Source of the DNA: Acidihalobacter aeolianus
GTDB taxonomy: Bacteria; Pseudomonadota; Gammaproteobacteria; DSM-5130; Acidihalobacteraceae
Assembly: GCF_001753165.1 (NCBI RefSeq)
Contig: NZ_CP017448.1
Coordinates: 1,072,462-1,136,461, forward strand
DNA length: 64,000 nucleotides
Direction of reading: 5' to 3'
Within the stretch, counting starts at the first letter, position 1. Each line of letters starts with the position of its first letter. The translations under genes and the position numbers were made by a program. The notes under the pieces were generated by a model. The model saw only the letters and a list, made by a program, of their open reading frames with translations. It ran no database searches and was not told the DNA's origin. This document shows positions 28,848 to 36,849 of the stretch, piece by piece.

Positions 28848-30152
28848 ATGCTTGAGACCGGACTCGCCGCCAGCGTGGCCCAGCTCGGTCAGGCGTCCGA
28901 GCGCAGCACGCGCAAGCAGGACACGCTCGACAAGTCGATCCGCTTCTGGAATCCCGGCAAGACGCGCTTCTGGCAGTCCGTCGGCATCGATCTCGTGATC
29001 GGCAAGCGCGAGGGCTATTGCCTCTACGACATGGACGGCAAGCGCCTGATCGACATGCATCTCAACGGGGGGACCTACAATCTGGGTCACCGCAATCCCG
29101 AGCTGGTGCAGACGCTGATCGATTCCCTGCAGGAATACGACATCGGCAACCACCATTTCCCCTCGATTGCGCGCGCCGAGCTGGCCGAGCAGCTGGCGTC
29201 ACTGGCGCCGGCAGGGCTTGAACATGCGATCTATGCGAGCGGCGGCGGCGAGGCGATCGACGTCGCGCTGAAGTCGGCGCGGTATGCCACCCGGCGACGC
29301 AAGATCGTATCGCTGGAGAAGTGCTACCACGGCCACACCGGCCTCGCGGTGGCGACCGGCGATCCGCGTTTTTCCGAGCTGTTTCTGTCCAACGGCGCCG
29401 CCGGCGAATTCGTCAAGGTACCGTTCAACGATCTTGACGCGATGGTGCGTGCGCTGGCCGGCGACGACGTGGCCGCGGTGATCATCGAAACCATTCCCGC
29501 GACCTACGGCTTCCCGCTGCCGGAGCCGGGCTATCTGCAGGGCGTGCGCGAGCTGTGTACCCGCCACGGCGCGATGTACGTGGCCGACGAGGTGCAGACC
29601 GGGCTCGGCCGCACCGGCGAACTGTGGTGCGTGGACACCTACGGCGTGACGCCGGACATCCTGGTGACCGCCAAGGGCCTGGGCGGCGGTCTGTATCCGA
29701 TCGGCGCGGTGCTGGTCAACGACGCGGCCGCGGGCTGGATGGAACAGGACGGTTTCGGTCACATCTCCACCTTCGGCGGCTCGGAACTGGGTTGCCGGGT
29801 CGCCTCCAAGGTGCTCGAGATCAGCACGCGTCCGGGCGTGGTCGAGAACGTGCGTGCGATGAGCGCGTACTTCGCCGCGAAACTCGCGATCCTGCGCGAG
29901 GAGAGCGACGGCTTCCTGGCCGAGGTGCGCCAGCAGGGTCTGGTGATGGGGTTGCGCTTCGCCCATCCGCAGGGCGCGGTATTCGTCAGCAACGCGCTCT
30001 ATGCTCACGGCGTATGGGCGATCTTCTCCGGCCTCGATCCCAGCGTGCTGCAGTTCAAGCCGGGCATGCTGATCGACCAGGGGCTGGCCGACGAGGTGCT
30101 GGAGGCGCTGCGTCTGAGCCTGCGCCAGGCGCGCGCGGCGGCGGGGGTCTGA
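28848..30152 (+). CDS. Class III PLP enzyme (aminotransferase or amino-alcohol-phosphate lyase)
   Basis: The 434-residue fold-type I PLP protein has 'YDMDGKRLIDMHLNGG', 'YASGGGEAIDVALKSAR' (phosphate-binding), 'YHGHTGLA', 'ADEVQTGLGRTGELW' (the Asp that contacts the PLP ring nitrogen) and Lys276 in 'TAKGLGGGLYPIG' as Schiff-base residue. Class III members are mostly omega-aminotransferases, but the class includes phospho-lyases that split phosphoethanolamine or phosphohydroxylysine. The next gene, only 3 bases away, is an APH-fold kinase, which is the partner expected for a phospho-lyase. Sequence alone does not decide between the two reactions, and the DEVQTGLGRTG motif is ordinary for transaminases. 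Confidence 0.85.
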   Translation: MLETGLAASVAQLGQASERSTRKQDTLDKSIRFWNPGKTRFWQSVGIDLVIGKREGYCLYDMDGKRLIDMHLNGGTYNLGHRNPELVQTLIDSLQEYDIGNHHFPSIARAELAEQLASLAPAGLEHAIYASGGGEAIDVALKSARYATRRRKIVSLEKCYHGHTGLAVATGDPRFSELFLSNGAAGEFVKVPFNDLDAMVRALAGDDVAAVIIETIPATYGFPLPEPGYLQGVRELCTRHGAMYVADEVQTGLGRTGELWCVDTYGVTPDILVTAKGLGGGLYPIGAVLVNDAAAGWMEQDGFGHISTFGGSELGCRVASKVLEISTRPGVVENVRAMSAYFAAKLAILREESDGFLAEVRQQGLVMGLRFAHPQGAVFVSNALYAHGVWAIFSGLDPSVLQFKPGMLIDQGLADEVLEALRLSLRQARAAAGV

Positions 30153-30155
30153 GCG

Positions 30156-31166
30156 ATGGCCTACGCCGCGACCGTATCCGATAGCGATCTGGGAGCGATC
30201 GGCGAGGCCGTGGCCGGCAACCTGTGGCGCTGGGGGCTGCCCGACGACACGCAGGTTTCCCTGCTCAATCATTCCGAGAACACCACCTACGCGTTGCAGG
30301 CCGGCGACCGTCGCTACGTGCTGCGCGTACATCGCCTCGGCTACCACAGCGCGGAGGCCATCGCCATCGAGCTCGACTGGCTGGCCGCGGTCAGCCGCGA
30401 CACCGCGATCCGTACCGCTGCGCCGATAGCGGGCGCGGATGGCGCGCTGGTGCAGCCGTTTGCGACCCGGCAGCCGGAGGCGCGTCACAGCGTGCTGTTC
30501 GAATTCCTCGACGGCGAGGAACCGGACGAATCGGGCGACCTCGCTGCCGCGTTCGAGCAACTCGGCGGCATCACCGCGGAACTGCATGCGCACAGCCGGC
30601 GCTGGACCGCCGGCCGGTCGCGGCTCGCACGCCCGGTGTGGGACTTCGAGCATACCCTGGGCGGCCGCCCGATCTGGGGCGAGCCGCGTCACGGCATCGG
30701 CGTGACCGCGGTGGTCGCGGCGCAACTCGAGCGCGGCATCCGCGAGGTGCGCACACGCCTGGAGGCCTATGGCGCCGAGGCGCAGCGCTTCGGCCTGATC
30801 CATGCCGACCTGCGTCTGGCCAACCTGCTGGTGCACGAGGGCAGGGTGAGCGTGATCGATTTCGACGACTGCGGCTACGGCTGGTTTTTGTACGACCTCG
30901 GCAGCGCGCTCAGCTTCATCGAGCATCGCGACTACGTGCCCGCACTGATCGATGCCTGGGTGCGCGGCTACGCGCGGCAGGTGCCGCTGACCGAAGTAGA
31001 CATCGCCATGATTCCGACCTTCGTGATGATGCGCCGGCTGCTGCTGATCGGCTGGCTGGGCTCGCATCGCGAAACCGATCTTGCCCGCGTGATCGGGCGC
31101 GAATTCACCCCGCAGACCTGCGACATGATCGACCGCTATCTGCAAGGCCGGCTGTTTGCCACATGA
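30156..31166 (+). CDS. APH/choline-kinase-fold phosphotransferase
   Basis: The kinase (336 residues) of the aminoglycoside/choline/homoserine kinase fold has an N-lobe Lys region ('YALQAGDRRYVLRVHR'), the catalytic loop 'LIHADLRLANLLVHEG' with Asp218 and Asn223, and the metal-binding 'VIDFDDCGYGWF'. Family members phosphorylate hydroxyl groups of small amines or amino alcohols (choline, ethanolamine, homoserine, hydroxylysine). Tight coupling to the class III PLP enzyme and a downstream aldehyde dehydrogenase suggests an amino-alcohol kinase. An antibiotic-resistance role is unlikely in this setting. Confidence 0.85.
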   Translation: MAYAATVSDSDLGAIGEAVAGNLWRWGLPDDTQVSLLNHSENTTYALQAGDRRYVLRVHRLGYHSAEAIAIELDWLAAVSRDTAIRTAAPIAGADGALVQPFATRQPEARHSVLFEFLDGEEPDESGDLAAAFEQLGGITAELHAHSRRWTAGRSRLARPVWDFEHTLGGRPIWGEPRHGIGVTAVVAAQLERGIREVRTRLEAYGAEAQRFGLIHADLRLANLLVHEGRVSVIDFDDCGYGWFLYDLGSALSFIEHRDYVPALIDAWVRGYARQVPLTEVDIAMIPTFVMMRRLLLIGWLGSHRETDLARVIGREFTPQTCDMIDRYLQGRLFAT

Positions 31167-31187
31167 TTGATCGGCATGCTGTTGTGT

Positions 31188-31272
31188 CTGAAAAGGCGCC
31201 AGTCAAGGCGCGAGGAGTGCAGTTTGGTTATTCCAAATAAACGACGGGCAACGCCGAGTGGCGGCCTTTCAG
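31188..31272. mobile_element. Candidate short MITE-like element, imperfect inverted ends
   Basis: CTGAAAAGGCGCCAGTC (31188-31204) is an imperfect reverse complement of GAGTGGCGGCCTTTCAG (31256-31272). Between them lies AAGGCGCGAGGAGTGCAG, a central hairpin TTTGG-TTATT-CCAAA (31223-31237) and GGGCAACGCC. This architecture resembles a dispersed repeat type I recall from gammaproteobacterial genomes. It fills the gap between the kinase and aldehyde dehydrogenase genes and carries no gene. Confidence 0.45.
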
Positions 31273-31398
31273 CCGCAACCCGTAGGGTCGGGCCGCTTTT
31301 CGCGTCTCGCGGCGCCTGGCGAGCCACGCAAAGCGGCTCCGGCAGCAGTCGCTCAGTCGTGTAAACAGGCCCTAGCGCCCGCACATTCCTGGAGACCC

Positions 31399-32904
31399 AT
31401 GAACACGCTACCCGAATCGAAACCCGAACCCCGCTACCGCGACCGCTTGTTCATCGACGGCGAATGGGTCGAGCCGGCGGCGGGCGGCCGTCTGCCGGTG
31501 GTCAATCCGGCCACCGAACGTGTGTTCCATGAGGTGGCCGCGGCCATCGCGGAGGACGTGGACCGCGCCGTCGCCGCCGCCCGGGCCGCATTCGCGACCT
31601 GGGGAACCACCACGGGCGCCGAGCGCGCCGTCTACCTGCGCGCGATGGCCGCCGAGGTGCGTGCGCGGCGCGACGAGCTGGCGTACATGGAGGTGCTGGA
31701 CAACGGCAAGCCGCTGCCGGAGGCGCAGTGGGACATCGACGACGTTGCCGGCTGTTTCGACTATTACGCCGACCTGGCCGAGGAACTCGACGAGCGCCAG
31801 AACGAGCCGCTCGAACTCGGTGCCGACGGTTTTCGCGGCAGCGTGTGCTACGAGCCGGTGGGCGTGGCCGGGCTGATCGTGCCCTGGAACTACCCCATGC
31901 TGATGGCGGCATGGAAGGTCGCGCCGGCGCTTGCCGCGGGCGCCACCTGCGTGCTCAAGCCTTCCGAATACACCCCGTTGACCGCGTTGGAATACGGTGC
32001 CGTGGCCGAGGCCGCCGGGTTGCCGCCCGGGGTGCTCAACGTGCTCACCGGCACGGGGCCCGAGGCCGGCGCGCCGCTCGCTGATCACCCCGGCGTCGAC
32101 AAGCTCGCGTTCACCGGCAGCGTGCCCACCGGCATCAAGGTGATGCATGCCGCGGCCCAGCACGTGAAGACGGTCAGCCTGGAACTCGGCGGCAAGTCGC
32201 CCTTCATCGTGTTCGAGGACGCGGACGTCGAGAAGGCCGTGGAATGGATCATGTTCGGCATCTTCTGGAACCAGGGCGAGGTGTGCAGTGCCACTTCGCG
32301 TCTGCTGGTGCATGAGGACATCGCGCCGCGGGTGCTCGAGCGCCTGCGCGAGGCCGCACACGAGATCAAGGTCGGCGACGGCCAGGAAGCGGGCACGCTG
32401 CTCGGTCCGCTGGTCAGCGAGACGCAGTATCAGCGTGTGCTCGGCTACATCGACATCGGTTTGGCCGAGGGCGCGACCCTGCTTACCGGCGGCCGCCGAC
32501 CCGCGGGGCTGGAGCAGGGCTACTTCCTGGAGCCCACGGTCTTCGTGGACGTGCGTCGCGAGATGCGCATCTGGCGCGAGGAGATCTTCGGCCCGGTGCT
32601 GGCGGTGATGACCTTCGGCGACGAGGCCGAGGCGCTGGCGCTCGCCAACGACAGCGATTTCGGCCTCGCCGCCGCAGTGATGTCCGCCGACCTGGAGCGC
32701 TGCGAGCGCGTCAGCCGTGCGCTGCGCGCGGGCATCGTGTGGATCAACTGTTCTCAGCCGACCTTCACCCAGGCGCCGTGGGGCGGCTTCAAGCTGAGCG
32801 GCATCGGCCGCGAGCTCGGCCGCTGGGGGCTGCAGAACTATCTCGAAGTCAAACAGATAACACGCTACGAAAGCGGCCGGGCATGGGGGTGGTACCTCAA
32901 ATGA
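31399..32904 (+). CDS. NAD(P)-dependent aldehyde dehydrogenase
   Basis: This 501-residue ALDH-superfamily enzyme oxidises an aldehyde to its acid. '[20 protein letters not shown]' and 'FTGSVPTG' form the cofactor site. Glu262 ('[10 protein letters not shown]') is the general base and Cys296 ('[11 protein letters not shown]') the nucleophile. The overall pattern resembles betaine-aldehyde/aminoaldehyde dehydrogenases. In this locus it would take acetaldehyde from EutBC, or the aldehyde formed by the amine oxidase or the PLP enzyme. GGAG lies 5 bases upstream of the ATG at 31399. The longer open frame to 31258 crosses the repeat element and is rejected. Confidence 0.92.
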   Translation: MNTLPESKPEPRYRDRLFIDGEWVEPAAGGRLPVVNPATERVFHEVAAAIAEDVDRAVAAARAAFATWGTTTGAERAVYLRAMAAEVRARRDELAYMEVLDNGKPLPEAQWDIDDVAGCFDYYADLAEELDERQNEPLELGADGFRGSVCYEPVGVAGLIVPWNYPMLMAAWKVAPALAAGATCVLKPSEYTPLTALEYGAVAEAAGLPPGVLNVLTGTGPEAGAPLADHPGVDKLAFTGSVPTGIKVMHAAAQHVKTVSLELGGKSPFIVFEDADVEKAVEWIMFGIFWNQGEVCSATSRLLVHEDIAPRVLERLREAAHEIKVGDGQEAGTLLGPLVSETQYQRVLGYIDIGLAEGATLLTGGRRPAGLEQGYFLEPTVFVDVRREMRIWREEIFGPVLAVMTFGDEAEALALANDSDFGLAAAVMSADLERCERVSRALRAGIVWINCSQPTFTQAPWGGFKLSGIGRELGRWGLQNYLEVKQITRYESGRAWGWYLK

Positions 32905-33126
32905 GAAAACACCTGTCCACATCAACCATCGTCTACTTGCGGGTGTTTATTACGGCGGTCCAAGCGGCCGCGGAGCGATGAGGAGTCGTTCGAGTGGGTA
33001 GCAAGGGAACAACAACGGATCCTGGGGTTGTGTTTTGTGCGGGGTGCGGCGTTTCGGCGTGCGGGCCCAGCAGTTCTGTGGGGGTTTCGCGTCTTTTCGT
33101 CTTTCTCATTATCAGAGGGTAATTGC

Positions 33127-34575
33127 ATGAGCAAGGTACAAAGTGATATCGGCCTGGGTGGCGCCGGGCAAAGTTCCGGCGTCGGCCTGAAGTCCAACAA
33201 CCTGACCTTCGTGGAAACCATTGGGCAGTCGATCGCCAATGTGTCGCCGACCTTCATGCCGGCATTGGCCGTCGCGGTGGTTGTGGGCATGGCCGGCCAT
33301 GCGACGTGGCTGGTGTATGCGCTGGCGACGGTCAGCCTGATGCTGGTGGGCTGGAACCTGAGCCGCCTGGCCAGCCGTTACGCCACCGCCGGTTCCTTCT
33401 TCGTCTACATCTCGCGCAGCCTGGGGCCGATCACCGGCGGCATCGTCGGCTGGGGGCTCATCGTGGCCTATCTGGGCACGGCCATGGCAGTCACCGTCGG
33501 CGTCAAGGTGTTCCTGGACAGCGTGCTGCAACCGGTCGGCATCAAGCTGCCGGCCATCCTGGTCTATGCGGTCACGGTCGCACTGGTATGGCTGCTGGCC
33601 TATCGCGACATCAAGATCTCCTCGCGCGTGGGCCTGACCCTGGAAGGCCTGTCGATCTGCGTCATCCTGTTCCTGCTCGGCGCTATCGTCATGAAGCACA
33701 CCGGCAGCCTGGTCGACGTCAATCAGCTCGCGCTGAAGGGTTCCAGCGCCGGCAGCGTGGCGCAGGCCGCGGTGTTCGCGATCTTCTCCTTCGTCGGCTT
33801 CGAGAGCGCAGCCAGCCTGGGCCAGGAAACGCGTAATCCGCTCAAGACCGTGCCGCGAGCGATCCTCAGCAGCACCCTGATGGTCGGCACCTTCTTCGTG
33901 ATCGTGACCTACATCATCCTGATCGGTTTCAACGACAACGTCGCCGCACTGGCCAAGGACGGCGCCCCGCTCGACACCCTGTCCGCGGCCGCCGGCGTGC
34001 CCTGGCTCGGCACCTTCATCTACATCGGTGCCGCGATCAGCGCCTTCGCCTGCGCCCTGGCTTCGGTCAACGCCGCCTCGCGCCTGCTTTTCTCCATGGG
34101 CCGCTATCAGTTCGTGCACAGCTCGATGGGCTTCGTGCATGCCAAGCACCGCACGCCGCACATCGCGGTGACCATCAGCGCGGTGCTGACCTTCATCGTG
34201 CCCACGCTGATGCTGAAGATGGATTACCTGACCGCATTCGGCATTCTCGGCACCATCGCGACCTTCGGCTTCGTGCTCGGCTATTTCATGATCTCCGTGG
34301 CTGCACCCATCTACATCAAGAAAATGGGTGAGCTCAAGCCCGTCGACGTCATCGTCGGCGTAGTGGCCGCACTGGCGATGCTCGGCGCGTTCGTCGGTAG
34401 CGTCTACCCGGTGCCGGACTATCCGTACAACATCCTGCCGTACCTGTTCATCGGCTATCTCGCGGTAGGCCTGGTCTGGCTGTTGATGCTGAAGAAGAAA
34501 TCCCCGCAGATCCTGCTGAACATCGAGAAGGATCTGGAGGTTTCCGAATCCGAAATCATCGTCGGCAAGAAGTGA
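33127..34575 (+). CDS. APC-superfamily amine/amino-acid permease
   Basis: The 482-residue integral membrane protein has about 12 hydrophobic helices. 'TIGQSIANVSPTFMPALAV' in the first helix, 'RYATAGSFFVYISRSLG' and 'FVGFESAASLGQETRNP' are typical of the APC (YhdG/EutP-like) transporters. Context (amine oxidase next, eutBC further on) points to uptake of ethanolamine or another monoamine. GAGGG precedes the ATG at 33127; in-frame codons back to 33028 are not conserved. The preceding 222-base gap may hold a separate promoter. The amine oxidase gene follows 42 bases after the stop. Confidence 0.9.
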   Translation: MSKVQSDIGLGGAGQSSGVGLKSNNLTFVETIGQSIANVSPTFMPALAVAVVVGMAGHATWLVYALATVSLMLVGWNLSRLASRYATAGSFFVYISRSLGPITGGIVGWGLIVAYLGTAMAVTVGVKVFLDSVLQPVGIKLPAILVYAVTVALVWLLAYRDIKISSRVGLTLEGLSICVILFLLGAIVMKHTGSLVDVNQLALKGSSAGSVAQAAVFAIFSFVGFESAASLGQETRNPLKTVPRAILSSTLMVGTFFVIVTYIILIGFNDNVAALAKDGAPLDTLSAAAGVPWLGTFIYIGAAISAFACALASVNAASRLLFSMGRYQFVHSSMGFVHAKHRTPHIAVTISAVLTFIVPTLMLKMDYLTAFGILGTIATFGFVLGYFMISVAAPIYIKKMGELKPVDVIVGVVAALAMLGAFVGSVYPVPDYPYNILPYLFIGYLAVGLVWLLMLKKKSPQILLNIEKDLEVSESEIIVGKK

Positions 34576-34617
34576 TCGCCGGCATGCGTACCAGTCTCTG
34601 GAAAGAGGGAAATTGAA

Positions 34618-36561
34618 ATGCCTGGCATCGATGAAAGAATTGCCGAGGAGGGTGCGGTGACTGCCGCACCCCACCCTCTGGAACCGCTGTCGGTCGAGGA
34701 AGTCCGGCAGGCGGTCTCCGTCCTGAAGCAGGGCAAGGCCGAGGTCGAGTCGATGCGCTTCATGTCGGTGACGCTCAAGGAGCCGAGCAAGTACGCGGTC
34801 ACCGCGTACGAGGCTGGGGAGGCTCAGCCACGCGAGGTGCACTTCATCATGCTCGACAACCGCGACGGTCAGACCTACGAAGCCGTCGTCTCGCTGAGCG
34901 AATCGGCGGTCAAGTCCTGGGTCCACGTGCCCGGGGTGCAGCCGCCGATCCACCTCGACGAGTTCATGGAGTGCGAGAATGCGGTCAAGGCCTCGCCGGA
35001 GTGGCAGGAAGCCCTGCGCCGTCGCGGTATCACCAACTTCGAGGACGCCATCGTCGACCCGTGGTCGGCGGGTTACTACGGCGAGGAGGAGTACAGCGGG
35101 CATCGCCTTTCCCGTGCGCTGACCTGGATTCGCGAGAGTCATGACGACGTCGGCTACGGACGGCCGGTCGAAGGCGTGATCACCATCGTCGATCTCAACG
35201 AGATGCGCGTGCTCAAGGTGGAAGACAACGGCATCGTGCCGTTGCCGCCCCCCTCGGGCAACTACACCGCGAACTCGGTCGGTCCGCTGCGCGACGACCT
35301 GAAGCCGCTGGACATCGTCCAGCTCGACGGTCCGAGCTTCGCGGTCGACGGCCACGAGATCTCGTGGCAGCGCTGGAAGTTCCGCATCGGCTTCACGCCG
35401 CGCGAGGGCCTGGTACTGTACCAGATCGGCTACGGCGAGGACGGCAGCGAGCGTCCGATCATCTACCGCGCCTCGCTGTCTGAAATGGTGGTGCCCTACG
35501 GCGATCCCGGGCCGAACCACAATCGCAAGAACGCCTTCGACGTGGGCGAATACGGCATCGGTCTCCTGTCCAACAGCCTGGAACTGGGCTGCGACTGCCT
35601 GGGCACGATCAAGTACTTCGACGCGGTAATGACCGATAGCCGGGGCGAGCCGGTCAAGATCCCGAAGGCGGTGTGCCTGCATGAGGAGGACTACGGCACC
35701 CTGTGGAAGCACAGCGACTGGCGCACCAACCATACCGAGGTACGGCGTTCGCGGCGCCTGGTGGTGTCGTTCATCGCCACCGTGGGCAACTACGACTACG
35801 GCTTTTTCTGGTACTTCTACCAGACCGGCGACATCCAGCTCGAGGTCAAGCTCACCGGCTGCCTGTCCGTCGGCGCCTTCCCGCCCGGCGAGATGCCCAA
35901 GTACGGCACCCTGGTATCGGAGCAGCTGTATGCGCCGATCCACCAGCACTTCTTCAACTTCCGCTTGCACTTCAACGTGGACGGCGACGAGAACGCCATC
36001 TACGAGGTCAACACGGTGTCGGAGGAGGCTGGGCCGGGCAATCCGCTGGGCAACGGCTGCTATCCCGTTTCCACGCTGCTCAAGAGCGAGGCCGACGCGC
36101 AGCGTCCGATCGCGCCGATGTCCGCGCGCTACTGGAAGATCGTCAACCGCAAGAAGCTCAATCGGCTGGGTCAGCCGGTCGGCTACAAGCTGGTCCACGG
36201 CGAAAACGTGTTGTCCTTCGCCACGCCGGGTGCGAGCGTCGTCAATCGCGCAGGCTTCATGCGCAACCACCTGTGGGTCACGCCCTATGCGCCGGAGGAG
36301 ATGTTCGCGGCGGGCATGTACGTCAATCAGAGCCACGGCGACACCGGGCTGCCGGTCTACACCGCCGCCAACCGTTCCCTGGAGGATCAGGAACTGGTGG
36401 TGTGGTACACCTGCGGGCACAACCACATCCCGCGTCCGGAGGACTGGCCGGTGATGCCGGTGGCCTACGTGGGCTTCCACCTCAAGCCGGTCGGCTTCTT
36501 CGACATGAACCCGAGCATGGACGTGGCCCCGCCCGAGCTGCGGGCGAGCAGCGAGGTCTGA
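34618..36561 (+). CDS. Copper amine oxidase (primary-amine oxidase, cytosolic type)
   Basis: The protein of 647 residues oxidatively deaminates primary amines to aldehyde, ammonia and H2O2 using copper and a self-made topaquinone. The cofactor Tyr is Tyr392 in 'TVGNYDYGFFWYF'. The likely catalytic base is Asp308 in 'FDVGEYGIG'. Copper ligands are His442 and His444 ('IHQHFF') and His603 in 'HNHIPRPEDWPVMP'. There is no signal peptide and no extra N-terminal D1 domain, so it resembles the Arthrobacter phenylethylamine oxidase more than periplasmic TynA. It is followed 2 bases later by a small Cys-rich gene. Confidence 0.95.
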   Translation: MPGIDERIAEEGAVTAAPHPLEPLSVEEVRQAVSVLKQGKAEVESMRFMSVTLKEPSKYAVTAYEAGEAQPREVHFIMLDNRDGQTYEAVVSLSESAVKSWVHVPGVQPPIHLDEFMECENAVKASPEWQEALRRRGITNFEDAIVDPWSAGYYGEEEYSGHRLSRALTWIRESHDDVGYGRPVEGVITIVDLNEMRVLKVEDNGIVPLPPPSGNYTANSVGPLRDDLKPLDIVQLDGPSFAVDGHEISWQRWKFRIGFTPREGLVLYQIGYGEDGSERPIIYRASLSEMVVPYGDPGPNHNRKNAFDVGEYGIGLLSNSLELGCDCLGTIKYFDAVMTDSRGEPVKIPKAVCLHEEDYGTLWKHSDWRTNHTEVRRSRRLVVSFIATVGNYDYGFFWYFYQTGDIQLEVKLTGCLSVGAFPPGEMPKYGTLVSEQLYAPIHQHFFNFRLHFNVDGDENAIYEVNTVSEEAGPGNPLGNGCYPVSTLLKSEADAQRPIAPMSARYWKIVNRKKLNRLGQPVGYKLVHGENVLSFATPGASVVNRAGFMRNHLWVTPYAPEEMFAAGMYVNQSHGDTGLPVYTAANRSLEDQELVVWYTCGHNHIPRPEDWPVMPVAYVGFHLKPVGFFDMNPSMDVAPPELRASSEV

Positions 36562-36563
36562 GG

Positions 36564-36752
36564 ATGGACGCTACCGAGCCGGCACAGGACCAGTGTGCCG
36601 TGTGCCGGCTGCGTTTGGGGCGTCGTCCGGTGGTGCGGCTGGTGGACGGCGCCGAGCGGCGCTACTGCTGCACGGCCTGCGCCAGCACCGACTATCTGAT
36701 CGCGCTGTTGCGGGAAAGGCAGCCGACGCGGCACGAGGGTGACGCGACCTGA
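36564..36752 (+). CDS. Small cysteine-rich (zinc-ribbon/metal-binding) protein
   Basis: This 62-residue protein is encoded directly after the amine oxidase stop, with GAGG just before its ATG. It has CAVC near residue 11 and CCTAC about 20 residues later, giving at least five cysteines suited to a zinc or copper site. The rest is basic, with no signal peptide or membrane segment. I do not recognise a named family. Close linkage to a copper enzyme suggests a metal-handling partner or an mRNA/protein-binding zinc ribbon; this is inference only. Confidence 0.65.
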   Translation: MDATEPAQDQCAVCRLRLGRRPVVRLVDGAERRYCCTACASTDYLIALLRERQPTRHEGDAT

Positions 36753-36849
36753 GCGCCGCATGCCGACGCGGACTAAGATGCCGCTCAAAGGCCCACGGGC
36801 GCCGGGGTACACCGGCGCCCGCGGCGATTTCGGCGAGGACGGGGACGCC

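Noticed and set aside
30156-31166. Aminoglycoside resistance gene
   Set aside because: The fold is APH-like, but the gene is coupled to a PLP enzyme and catabolic genes, so a metabolic kinase is far likelier.
33112-36480. 1122-codon open frame antisense to the permease and amine oxidase
   Set aside because: It is a shadow of two clearly recognisable genes; the translated product is low-complexity His/Asp/Arg-rich and has no domain.
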